Assembly (NCBI GenBank): GCA_958496175.1
Contig: OY292276.1
Span: 15,952,001-16,016,000, forward strand
Direction of reading: 5' to 3'
Source: Sisyra terminalis
Taxonomy: Eukaryota > Arthropoda > Insecta > Neuroptera > Sisyridae
Length of the DNA stretch: 64,000 nt
Shown here: piece after piece, positions 11,292 to 23,145 of the stretch
How positions within the stretch are numbered: position 1 is the stretch's first letter
Layout: each line of letters opens with the position of its first letter
Translations under genes and position numbers: made by a program
Notes under the pieces: generated by a model
What the model saw: the letters and a program-made list of their open reading frames with translations, nothing else
Databases searched by the model: none
Told to the model about the DNA's origin: nothing

Positions 11292-12162
11292 ATATTTAAT
11301 CTCATTCCCGTCAAATAACATCATTTCATATTCGAGGGTAATTTTAAATTCCCGTATCTCCGTACATATTTGCTGATACAAAACAAATTTTGAAAATGAT
11401 TCCTCGTAATTCACTAGTTATATTTACCAATTACGAAATAGTTTGCCTGTGTTAACCATGGCAAACATATTTGAATTCATTAAAATTATGTTATTTGATT
11501 GATAATTTCCACTTATTTTGCATAGATTTTCCCCATTTCCTAGTAAATAAAAATATTTTAAGTATTAATAAACATTTTTACGATATAAAAACCATCATTA
11601 ATAATTTAACCAAGAAAAAAATGTACAAAAACAATAAAATAACAAAAATTTCTGAATTATCTCAAGGATGGAAAATAATTAAGCTCTCTTCGTTTCAACG
11701 TTTCTCAAAAATAAAATTATTTTAAAAGAAATATCAGCAATTTTACCCAATTACAGATTATCGCAGCGATCGGGGAACCAGGGTAAATTACTCTAAAAGG
11801 GGTTAATTTTTTTTTTTAGTTAATACGTTATATGTAAACTAATTCACTAAATAGTGCTTATTAAAAATTTACATGGATTGTTTTCTTCCAGAATTGGAGA
11901 GGGGGGGGGGGTAATATAGACTTACGCAAAAATATTTTAGGGTAATGGTTATAAAAGTTCCTCGACCGCTGGATTACCAATTACTAAATTACCTTGGCTA
12001 TTTCGTTGACCATTGTACATTTTAATATTATTATTGGTGATAATTGTGATACCTGTGATAACGAAGAAAATACATTTTAAAAGAGTTTTACAACGGTTTT
12101 ATGTCTCGGCAATAATTTTAATTATAATTTTGACAATAATGACTTTTATATATGATCGAGTA
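11292..12162. other. Intron sequence after the dpr exon
   Basis: No further exon seen. It contains a short G-homopolymer at about 11899..11910 and AT-rich sequence. The open frames at 11471..11725 and 12013..12213 are Lys/Ile/Asn-rich with no recognisable motif. Confidence 0.55.
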
Positions 12163-12192
12163 CTTGATAAAGTTCCGAAAAGCGACGAAACG
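12163..12192 (+). other. Decayed hammerhead-ribozyme-like core
   Basis: The segment resembles the classic hammerhead arrangement CUGANGA, stem II, GAAA. Here it reads TTGATAA, then AGTTCC / GAAAA / GCGAC, then GAAACG. The stem II halves GTTCC and GCGAC can pair with one mismatch and one wobble. GAAA is intact, but the invariant C and second G of CUGANGA are changed to T and A, so catalysis is not expected. Hammerheads are carried by Penelope-like elements and retrozymes in animals; no Penelope coding sequence was seen nearby. Chance resemblance is possible. Confidence 0.3.
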
Positions 12193-12954
12193 TTGTATAA
12201 TAATAAAATATAAATCATTAGGAAGAAAATTTCATTTGATTTTTTAGTCCAATACCCTACGGTAATAAAATATCAAAATATCAGCAATCATCGTTAATTC
12301 CTCAGTCAGCAATACATATAAGCAGAATAATATTTAAAATTAAACAAACTGTTATATTTTTACGGTTATTTATATTGACGGATTCGCTAGGATTTGTTTC
12401 CAGATATAAAACAATTACACCATTTATTTTAATACACAGTAGTATCCGACCGATTTTGAATCATCCATATAATGAATCATCCATGTTTTCATAGAAAAAA
12501 AAGTTAATCATAATTAGTCAGTTTTTACTTTTAAATCCTTTAGGTATTCATTTATCATTTAGTCCATAATATTTGAGCTAATCATTTACATAACATATTA
12601 TTTTTATTTCTTTATTCAAATAAACTATTTAAGCTGAAATAAGGAGTTGAATTGAAAAAAAAAAACACTTCAAATATTTCTCTTTAATATTAATTACAAA
12701 TAAAAAATAAAATTTTAAAAAAAAGTTACAAAACAAAATTACTTTTTACTCAATATGTATGTTTAGGTACACAAAATTGAAAGTATTTTTTCTTATATCT
12801 TAAAAACAAAATAGTTTCTTTGAAACTTGAATCAACTTTCTTTCGAACTGAAAAAAATACTAAAAATAAAATTAAAAAAATTGTATTGAAAAGTAATAAT
12901 TTTGTTACATTTTTATCTTACGAATTCAGTTTTGGTTTCAGATGTAATTTCGAC
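12193..12954. other. AT-rich intron stretch
   Basis: No exon, RNA gene or repeat recognised. Confidence 0.5.
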
Positions 12955-13018
12955 TTTACTACAACCGAAACTCATTTTTGGCCGAAACCGAAAGTTTGGT
13001 CGGACACTTATGCATTAA
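12955..13018 (-). repeat. GGCCGAAACCGAA repeat, copy 1
   Basis: The block containing TTTTTGGCCGAAACCGAAAG and TTTGGTCGGACACTTATGC recurs in opposite orientation at 18101..18165. In that copy an insertion of about 18 bases separates the two halves. Repeats built on GGCCGAAACC words are widespread in insect genomes as non-autonomous DNA elements; the class of this one is not determined. Confidence 0.5.
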
Positions 13019-16000
13019 CTGTTCAGGGCCTTTTTTCAATGGAAATAAAATCTCTTTTTTTAATTTTTTAATATCTTAGATTTTAAGTTTGAAGTTTGTG
13101 AGATCAAATTACTTGGGGTTAAAATGACTCCACACGAAAAGTTAAGGGTAAGCAGAAAATAAAAAAAATACGTTTTTTTCAAGAGAATTATATTTTGGTC
13201 ATAATTGTTACTAATTAAATTTTCTCTTTTGCATGAATAAAAAAAAACCTCTGTTTTCAACTTCAAGAAACAATCACAATATTTTTCATAGAATTTTGGT
13301 CAATAAACGGTGAAAAGTATCAATGAAAAGTTTTTTTTCCAGTTGACGCTCTTTAATTTGATACTGTACATCATCTACTTTGAATAAAGAAACAAATTTC
13401 ATATTTTACCATATTAAATTTATGTGTAATGATCGTTTATCTAATATAAATTCACTTTGGTTTGTAAAAAAAATATTTTAAGTCAATAATCATCGTTTTT
13501 TTTTTTGAGACGCAATATTTTCTGCAATAAGTTCAAATAAGTTTTCGGTTTTTTTGTTGTTCTTCATAAAAAAGAAAGTGTGTGTTAATAAATAATATCA
13601 CCGGCAAAAAAAATTATATTTTATTTAGAAAAATAAGTACCAGATTGTATAAAAGAATAACAATTGTTATTTAAAAATTTATTTCTATCGCTAACTTTTA
13701 AGTAACTCATGGTACTGTTTTTATATACATAGTTTGTTTTTTCCATTTCTCGAATAGTTTGGGGAAAGTGAAAGGGTAAACATTAAGACATTAGCTTCCT
13801 AAACTTTTCAATCTGATATGGACATTCTTGAGTGAAACTTTAGCAAAAAAGGGAAAGAAACGGTAAACTTCAAACATGGTTGTGTTGAAAGATTGAAAGA
13901 CTTTAGAGATGTTGTCGACTATCTTATTTCTTATAAGTAAATCTGATTATTTACACTGTATAGTACAATTTAAAGAGACTATTTGAGAAACCTCGCAAAG
14001 CTACAATAGTAGTTTCACTTTATTAAAATTTTTGAAATTCTTCTTGTCTTTTCTGGGGTATATTATTGATTTCTGATTTAAGTTTTCCATGGTTTTTTAT
14101 TATAATTGTTGTGTTTCGAAGAATTTTTTGAAGATAAATAACAGTTCCTCTTTAGAATTTTATAGTCTAATGTTAAGAATAAAATTTTGATTTAATCTTT
14201 TTTGTCCGTAAGTCTCAACGATATTACTTGGAAGATACGGATACTTATACTTCGTCATTTAGTGCCATATTAGGTTCCCGTGACGATGGCAACTATATTG
14301 GCAAATTGTACGCATTTTTCGACCAATTAAATTAATTGTTCGGTACTGCATATAACAGTTTAATTGGAAATTTTCTTTTCCCATGACATCTGCTTTTTTC
14401 CAATTCCTTTACAATCCTAGATTTTACCTTTGATTATGAAAGATTTTGTATCGGTTTTCTCTCAAAACATGTGCTAAATACAATATTTTCTTTGCTTTAT
14501 TACTGGTATTATTACTTAAGTAAAACTTGAATTAATTACATTAAAAGAAAATGTAAGTAGGTACTGTCCCTAATAACGTGGCCATCCACTGTAACCAAGA
14601 AAAAAATAAAATTTACACATGATTTATTTTCTTTTGAGTAACTTTGGCACAAAGATTAAATTACACTTTGCATAAAAGAAAAATGCAACGGGTATAAAAA
14701 GCATTACAATTTAAGCCAATAATTGATTGGGTAAATACAATTGAAAACTTAAGGTAACAAAACCAAATAATCATTGAAAATTAATTTGTAATGTGGGCGT
14801 ACAATTTTGGGATATGGAATATTTTTCCGTCACGTGCCAATTTTTAAGATTAAAGAGGTTCTAAATAGTTAAGGATTACGATGAAAGAAACGATGCATGG
14901 TCAAATGTAGTACGGAAAATGTTTGGTTTGTTATGACACGCTTGCGCATAAAAATATCGTTTCTTAAGAATTCTGTGGATTTTAATGGTTTCTGATCAAC
15001 CGGTTTTGATGGCACTTAAAAAAAATACTTTGGTCATATAAACCGTCAACCTTAATGGTGAACTTGAGTCACTTGAGAGGAGGAAGAAGTAGATAATTTT
15101 AGGTACTTCTCAATATTTTGGTATAGCATCCATTTAAGAGTTTTTCACCCATTTGTTTTATACTTGTGATAATTTTGATGTTCTATACATAAGAAGGAAA
15201 CATTTTTCAAAAGGCTTAAGAAAAAGAATAATATTCAAAATGTTCTTGAAAAAAGATCTTGTAAAAAGATCTAAGGCAGATAAACTGAAAACTTTGTATA
15301 GGAATCAACGAATTTGAGTGTTAATTAAACCAATTTATAAACTACTTTAAAATATGAATAGAATAATAGTTACTTTTGGCGTAGAGAAAAATAAAGTTAA
15401 AGATTTTTAAAAAGCTTGTCAGCAGGTCTTGTTACTTATATATACTTAAGAAGGAAAGTAAGGCCTAATACTTTAACTCTCATAACTATTCAAAAAAAAA
15501 TTCTTACATTTGGTAGTTGTGATCAAAATAATAGATAATACGTTAGCCAAACATAAATATTTAGAAATAAAAAAAAATCTTTATTAAAGAGTCGTTTTAA
15601 ATTATGGATAGTCACTCAAAAATATCGGTATCATCCGCTGATAAAACAACGGTTTTCTTATAACATCTTTTGCCACATTTGTAAGAGTTATTAAGTTAAG
15701 TTGAGGAGATCTCTTAGAAGATCCAATAATTTTATGCATGTGATGTTTGACAATATTTTTTTTTTAATAATTGCCAAAGCGCTCAAGGTGAATATGTGCA
15801 GGAGAAAAATTCAATCAAACATAGTTGTAAGTATATTATTTATTTGCGTTGCCAATAATTGATTGATTTTATAGCCGCTTAAATGATAACCAATATTAAC
15901 GAAAGTCTAATGTGGATTCGAGAACAGTTATAAATATCTTATATTGTAAAGTTCAAAAACGTGTCTTTTAAACGAAAGCTTGAAATTTCCAATGGGTTTT

Positions 16001-18100
16001 TTTATATAAATTCATTTCAGTCTAAATAAATTGTCAGTTTTCCATGGCATCAGTCTTAATAGTAGGACTGGATGATGTGAGCAAATACACAAGGACAATC
16101 GCGTGACTTTGGTGACAATTTGAGAAGTTCCTCGTGAATGGAATTTGATTAGTGACTTCTATTCCAGAGTGAACTCATCCTAACGTTTAATGATCCCGTC
16201 GAACGAAAATGACTGCTTTTTATTACATTTTAAACAACTTTATTTGATTCTTTACCCGCAAATAATCTAAATGGATCAGTTTTTATTAAAATTAGAAAGT
16301 GAAATTGAACGAATTTCAACATTAACCTAATAAACGCAAACACAGCAGATTTCCTTAATGATTTTCCTGGTACATAAAATAAATTAACTGATCAATGTTC
16401 TTTTAATAGTTGCGTGTTGTTTTAAGGATCATGTACAGATATAAAACTATAAAATTCGTTCGTCCTACTTGCTTTTAAGGCGTAACCCAAAAATGAGATA
16501 AGATGCATACCCTTGTCATAAATAGCTGGTTTACGTTTATCACCCTAGTTTATCTTCGTTGACATTTTAGCTCTGGGCAATTGAAATGTTTGTTACACAA
16601 AGTTTATGGTAAATTCATATTATCCAACCTAAACCCAAATCTCGTTTTTATTGACCAAGTTTCATTTATACCGCCATATAAATTCTATCAATACTCTGTT
16701 ACTGGATGTATTGACAGTTTAATGTCACAAAAAGTTTATATTTGAACCAATGTTGATGTAAGTTGATTTAAACATTTACGCGAGGAAAAAAAATTATAAT
16801 AAAAATTCAAGAAACGTTTCAAGTATCTTCTTCTCTAAATTGAAAGATATTTGATGAATTGCTGAATAAACACTTGTATATTTATTGAATTTTAGACAAC
16901 TCACCATTTATTATTTTTCCACTATATAGACTTGCATACACCAGTGTTATTTTGTTGAAGCACGATTATTCTGTTGAAAATAGACATGCGATCTGTAAAC
17001 GTTGACAACTTGTGAATATATAAAGCAAAAAAGTTCTATAAATAATATTTTGAGGTATAGCATTATTGAAAAAGCATGATATAGGCGTAACAACATCATT
17101 CTTCACTGTTTTCATGTTTGAAATTCAATCCATGCAATATTTTATAATCTGAAATACGAAATACGTTATAATCGTTCGCAATCGCAATATTAAGCCGACA
17201 TGATGGTGCGTTTAGGTAATCTTTTTTATTTATATATCCCCAAACAAATATTCATTTCAATACCACTTGAACTACATTCGCGGATTTGCATAAAATTTGC
17301 ATTTTTAATAAACATTGACTAAAAAAAAAGTATGGTAAAACAATCGGACTAGTTTTTTTTTGATTATCTTAAAATCCCAATTTTTTATTATAATAATATG
17401 ATTATCACAATATTTCAATGAAATGAATTTCAAAATATTCAGGACATCCTCGTTAAACGAGCAGATTAATCCTTTGAAGTGGAAAATAACGACCTAAAAA
17501 TATTAATCGTTCTTATTAAGCAGTTCACATTAATTAGGACTCGTTAATTATTGACAAAATTAATATCAAAAGAAAATCATATTTTACGTTCAGGTTTTAT
17601 TTAACGAAAGAATTTGTGAATCTCTTTGACTTCGTTCCAAATTAATTTCTCCAATTTTAAATTTAATTTTTTTTACATTCAGATGCAAGAAAGCGTTTGT
17701 GTCAGAGAAGATACTTGCTTTTTAAAATTCAATTTAAAATTTTACGCAATTTGTAAAATTGAGAATGCGCTTGGTGTTTTCATTAAATGTATAATATTTA
17801 CATTTTTTTATATATTTATACTAACCATTTCTTATTTTAAATTGTGATTTGATTTTTCGATTCTATTTTAGTTTTTCTTAAATGTTATAGTTTATAAGGT
17901 AAATATTCCTTCAAATATTTAAGAAACATACTTATTTTCTGAATAATTTGTAAGATTTTAGGAAATTTTCAAAGCATGTAAGAAGAAAAATATTATACTA
18001 AAAAAATATATAGTTCTATTCAAGATTCAATGGATTTTTCAAAAATTGTACATAAGACTTCATAACTACTTTAATTTTACTATGCATTAGCTTTAGTAAT
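13019..18100. other. AT-rich intron stretch
   Basis: Nothing coding is recognised over 5 kb. Higher-complexity patches at about 14200..14350 and 16030..16240 could be old element fragments or conserved non-coding sequence. Neither shows a reading frame that matches a known family. Confidence 0.5.
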
Positions 18101-18165
18101 GTCCGACCAAAAACCTGACCTTATATGGATGTTTCGGTTTCGGCCGTAAAATATAGTTTCAATCG
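18101..18165 (+). repeat. GGCCGAAACCGAA repeat, copy 2
   Basis: GTCCGACCAAA, then TTTCGGTTTCGGCC and AGTTTC correspond to the reverse complement of the block at 12955..13018. About 18 extra bases (CCTGACCTTATATGG region) sit between the halves. Confidence 0.5.
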
Positions 18166-18827
18166 AACACTAGCTATAAGATTTACACATATTTTTTTAT
18201 TAAATCGGTATAACAACAGCACTATAAAATTGAGATGTCTTTGGGTAAAAGAAATCAATAATTCATCATTCAGTAGCCAACATTTAATAAGATGGGTTTC
18301 ATTCTCTGAAACCACACAGACAAACTTTAAAAAAATTTATCGAATATAACTTTTATAACAGTTTAAACGATTACGATGAAATTTTACGTCGGTTAAAGTA
18401 GAATATTAAAAAGAAAAACTGTTTATTACATTTTTATGTGAGACTGAAAAAATTCTTCTGTTTTTATGTATACATTCCTAAATATATGAAATACAAAAAA
18501 CAACAATGTATTCGATTCTATTTTTTATGAACGAAATTCCAATACTTATTTTCCTTTTTCTGAGCAATATGATCCAAATTGATTTTAACATTATTTTTCT
18601 TTTAATATCATTTGATATTGGATTTAGCTGCCTTGAAATAAGACATCGAGACGAAGTCAAAAATTTAGCTCCAAAATTATTTGTTACATATTTAAGGCTG
18701 TAATTATAATAACTTATCAGTGATATTTATATTTTTGATTATGGTTTTATCTAATGATTGACAAGAGATCCGTATTTTTATCTATAATTAATGATATGTG
18801 TTAGAATAACGTTTAGAATGTGGTCCA

Positions 18828-19260
18828 TCTTCTTCTTCTTCGTTGGTCAGACAAGAAAAAATACTATAATGACTAGAAAACGTATAAATTATGATCAATT
18901 TTTGATTATTTTGTGATTCATCACAAAGCAATTACGGAGCCATCCAATACTACTTGACGTCCACGAAGGAAGATTGCTTGGCAATCAAAATAAGTTTCGA
19001 TTTGGTATGGTGCACATAGCCACACTTATTGCATGTTCTATACCCTTAAATGACGTACTTGAGCCTGCCATTGCAAATCCTCCTACCGCATCATTACTTT
19101 TGATACTAAATTGCCCTGGCACCCAAACAAGTGTTCCTTTGTTTGACATTGTCTACTGGATGAAGAGTGCTTTACATTCCCAAACCAGTTTTAAGTTCTT
19201 CTTCAATTGTAGTGTGGCTATATAAGAACATTTTAATCGTTTTTTTGTGATATTTTTTCT
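18828..19260 (-). mobile_element. LINE fragment: RNase H domain and 3' tail
   Basis: On the minus strand, 19225..19040 reads ECKALFIQ, stop, then GTLVWVPGQFSIKSNDAVGG and FAMAGSSTSFKGIEHA. This is the C-terminal part of the RNase H domain of I/Jockey-type non-LTR retrotransposons, where the family pattern is LxWVPGHxGIxGNExADxLAxxGS. The conserved A-D is A-V here and in-frame stops are present, so it is dead. Downstream on the minus strand are a GATTGC-CAA-GCAATC hairpin word near 18972..18986 and a (GAA)n-like run at 18829..18843, which may be the 3' tail. Part of this tail recurs at 39.63 kb. Confidence 0.75.
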
Positions 19261-20039
19261 AATATTTTTCTTTAAACGATAACAAAGACTTCTGCTTGAA
19301 ATGCTAAGAGCAATTTCTTCAGAACTACGGTTATTCATTTTGGGATTTTTTTCCATATTCCTGCGCCTATCCTATCGTTTGTTTTTGATCTGTCAGTCAA
19401 CCATACTATATCATCTGAATTAATTTTATTTTCTTCTTGGAAAATCTTATATTTAACACTTATTATAATTTCAAAAGCTAAATCAAAACTTGAATTTGGT
19501 TTTAATGTAGTCTTGTATCACTCAAAAGTTCGAAAGATCAATTACGATGAGTTAAAATATCGTTTCTTAATGTTATTTCGTAACTTTTTGGTAAATTGAG
19601 GAAAAAGAAAATTAATTAAGTATCATATCGACAAAATTGTAATCCTTTAATGGAACATAATTTATGCTTAACTTTGAATGTCTTGGAACCAAAACAAGAC
19701 ATAATTTTTAATCTTTCGAAATTCCAAAACCGAGACGAGATTATATAAATCCCATTCATATTATTTCGTGTGCATATCGAACAATGAAAGAAAAAGAAAT
19801 AAAGCGTTAAGTGCAATAATTTTATATACTCGTTTCACTCATATGTATGACAAAAGTAATTCACTGAAGCAATTTTAATAAAATTGGTACTTAAATTGAT
19901 TTAACATCGATTAAGAACTTCAATTATTTGAAGTTTACTCTACAAAAATGTATTAAAGACTTTTATTTTTTTCATTCTTAGAAAACCAATAGGCTAAGTA
20001 GTTTGTAAAAACAATAAACTTATAATCGTTTTGGCTCAA
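19261..20039. other. Non-coding stretch between two elements
   Basis: No recognisable gene. More 5' LINE sequence might be expected on the minus strand, but I could not see an RT motif. Confidence 0.45.
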
Positions 20040-20250
20040 GTGTACTTTAGCACACCCACAATCTGGCAATGTTGCATTTTCGACTTTGTTTTTAATTTAA
20101 TTCGCGATATTTTTGTTTATTCAATTCTAATATGGTATAATTCTCTCTTTTGTGGGTAAATTTTTATTATGGACCTATTTAATCGCGAATTAAATTAAAA
20201 ACAAAGTCGAAAATGCAACATTGCCAGATTGTGGGTGTGCTAAAGTACAC
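20040..20250. repeat. Perfect 69-bp inverted repeat with 73-bp spacer
   Basis: Arm 20040..20108 and arm 20182..20250 are exact reverse complements over all 69 positions. The arms start GTGTACTTTAGCACACCC and end AATTCGCGAT. The 73-bp spacer is AT-rich and without coding potential. Pairing stops abruptly at both edges. A diverged single arm occurs at 23087..23145. This fits a foldback or MITE-like element that arrived recently or whose arms were homogenised by gene conversion. A transcript would form a long perfect hairpin. No flanking target duplication was identified. Confidence 0.95.
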
Positions 20251-23086
20251 ATGATCCATCGTTTTAATTCAAAGTCTTATAAAAATAGAGTTGGCTGTGA
20301 GAATTGCAATATTTGTCCGATTGAAAGGCAAAAGTTCCAAATCAAAATTACAAAAAGGAGAAAAAGAAACAATCTGGAATTCCCAGTGATAAAATTTCCC
20401 AAATGCACTTACACAAAATCTTCCATTTTTATAACAGTCTTATATGAAATGAACAGAGATATACCCTGGCGAATTACTAAGACAATGAGCTTATTGGGAT
20501 AAGTAATACTTTGAACTTCTAGATTAAAGATTTTGAAGATCAGAGGGTCAATTAAATTGATTCTTAGTATTTTTTTTACTTAAATTTCTTTTACTTAAAT
20601 ATATAACGAAAGTGTTATTGACTTAAAGTTAATTTTACTTATAGTTATATTAAGTAGAAAATATAACTTAATGGTTTTTATCAAACGTCATAATAATTAT
20701 TTTTAAAATTAATTTGAACGTTAAACTTTTCTTAATTCCAAAGTTTCGTTGAAATTTACAAATACTTAATATCTTAATAAATTCTTTCAAACTATATTAG
20801 TTTATATATTTACAAATGTATTCGCTCTATATATCCTCCTACATTCATTAGTCAAACACCAACTTTATCAGCCATTCGAAAACTACATAGAGTAGCCTCT
20901 ACAAGCACCTATATTAAAGAGTCATGAGCAGTTATAGATTTAATCAATTATATTTCTCAATGATCAAGTATACGTATGAACTCGAGCTATATTTCTACTT
21001 CCCATTTATTATGCATTTGGAAAACACTTTGTTGGTATTAAGAGTTACCAAGAAGACGAGAGCTTTTGATCCCAATGAAACCAACAAGCTTCTCAAAAGA
21101 ACTGTTTGCAATATCCTGAATATATCTTTCAATAATCTGCTAATTGAATACAACAATGTTTATTTCATTAAAATCATACGCTGTTTTAATTATTATTGTT
21201 TCTAAGTACAATGTTAAAACTGCATTTTAATGATCAAACTTCTTTCAAATAATCCTATTTAAAACTCCTACGGTTTTTCTTCTTCTATAGTTGTAAGTTC
21301 AAAAAAAAGCATGAAGAGAAAAAAAATCACATTGAATTATCTTATAAAATAAAGTTTTCAAGTAGGTAATCATTCTCATTATATTTTTCAACCAATCAGT
21401 TAACATTTGCTTCCAATATATACCATTATTATTCAATCCAAGAAAGTATGAGATAAATAGAGGAAATTAAGATGATTATATAAGTTTTACAGCGATGTGA
21501 TGAAAATTGTATTTAGTAAGCACTTTTCTGACCTACAAATAAAATCAATTCAGCTTAAAAAGGTATTTCATATCAAAAAAATTTCAGTTTTATTTCATTC
21601 GAATAAGATAAGATATAAAATAGATAGTTTAAAAGTGTCTACTTTTATATTAAGCAAACGCTTTATTTTGTCCGTATCAACGTTGGTTTTTTTTATCCGT
21701 ATCAAACGATAATAATATATTTTAAGATTGAAGAAAAATATATAACCATATAGTGGTCTTTTTCTCAATACGAGTACAATAGAATTGTTTTCTAGGAAAA
21801 ATATTATTCATTAGAACGTATTATTTTGGGTCAAATCTACTTGGCTAATAGCCAATTTTATTTTATAATGCACTACAATAAATATTGAAAACAATTATTG
21901 GGATAAGCAGTATTTTCAAGCTCGTTATTAACACTAGTTTTCTGCAGCAAAATCATTGCATTATTACTAGCCTTAATTTATAATTATTGTTTTGCTAACT
22001 GATATATGATTGGCTTCGTTTGTGTGTTATAGTATTAGATCGATAAGAGATTTGGCTGAAGAAATATTAAAGAAAGCATATTTTTTGTCTACTTTGTTTA
22101 TTTTTCTCATTGGAAATTCACCTCAAGTTTAATATTGCTATTGATATCTGAAGACAAAAAAAAACTTAAAAAATTATGTTCTCTGTATTAATTAAAAAAA
22201 CAATTTTATTGGTAAAAAAACATAGTTACTTTCTATGTAAACAACGTTTGTAGTATTCTCTTCAAATGCTTAAATATTAATAAGTCTGGACCATTAACAT
22301 GACAGAATATAATTTTAAATTTTTTTCTCTCCAAATTTCTACATTTTTATTTGCTTTCGCCTTAAGTATAACTTGTTTCTCGTTATTGTTCTATATTATA
22401 ATATCAAGAAAAAAATTAATACTACTTTTATCCATTTTTGTTGCCATAGAATGATAAATTTGCATAACTATGTGCATTAAGCTTATTTCAAATTGCTGTT
22501 TTTTACAATATATATTTGAAAAAATCCAATTTAAAATATTTTTTTATACTCAAATGTTTCAATTGGTTTCAAAAATCCCCCTAGATCTGATAAAAAAAAT
22601 AATAAACTGCCTTTTTAAAATAAATCAGATGGTTTTAAAATAGCGCAAGGTATGATTGTGATCTGATTAGCATCATTTTAATTTTCTAATTGCCCTCAGA
22701 AGAAACTCTTACGACAATAGCACGACTAAATGAAAAATAGAGAACCAACACTATTTGCCCTTCAAAACTTTTAAAGATTTTCGCCAGGGGTCATCTTTTC
22801 TCCAGGTCATTTCAATATCTTTGAAGAATACATATTGTGAAAGGCACTTGATTAATAGACTAGAAATATTTTAATTGCGGATATATAAATGAGAAATCTG
22901 AACAGTGGTGTAGCATTGATTTTTGCCGCCTAGAACTGACCAGAAATTTATCTTCCTCTATTTTTATCATAGTAAAGAAACTATTTCGGAAGCCAAATAT
23001 ATTTAATCTCTTTAATTACTTAAAAATGTCCTCATCGTGTTTTTCTCAAACCAAAATACTGGGCTCATATCCCTTTTAAAGCCGTC
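20251..23086. other. AT-rich non-coding stretch
   Basis: No gene recognised. At about 22904, CAGTGGTGTAGC resembles the terminal sequence CAGTGGCGTAGC of many hAT elements, but no partner end or target duplication was found, so it is not called separately. Confidence 0.5.
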
Positions 23087-23145
23087 AAATCTGGCAACGT
23101 TGCATTTAGCTTGATTTTCTATTTCGTTTTTAATTTTTTTCGTAA
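23087..23145 (+). repeat. Diverged single arm of the 20.04-kb inverted repeat
   Basis: AAATCTGGCAACGTTGCATTT followed by GATTTTC, TTTCGTTTTTAATTT and TTCG matches the left arm at 20061..20105 with scattered substitutions and small indels. No opposite arm was found nearby, so this copy has lost one side or is decayed. It shows that the 20-kb hairpin belongs to a dispersed family. Confidence 0.65.

Noticed and set aside
11117..11314. 65-codon antisense frame over the dpr exon
   Set aside because: It arises from the absence of AT-rich stops in the exon and has no family resemblance.
12013..12213. 66-codon + strand ORF with a hydrophobic stretch
   Set aside because: The composition is what AT-rich DNA gives by chance, there is no splice or start context, and no motif was recognised. 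Its end overlaps the hammerhead-like core.
22900..22935. CAGTGGTGTAGC resembling a hAT terminal sequence
   Set aside because: No inverted partner and no 8-bp duplication were found.
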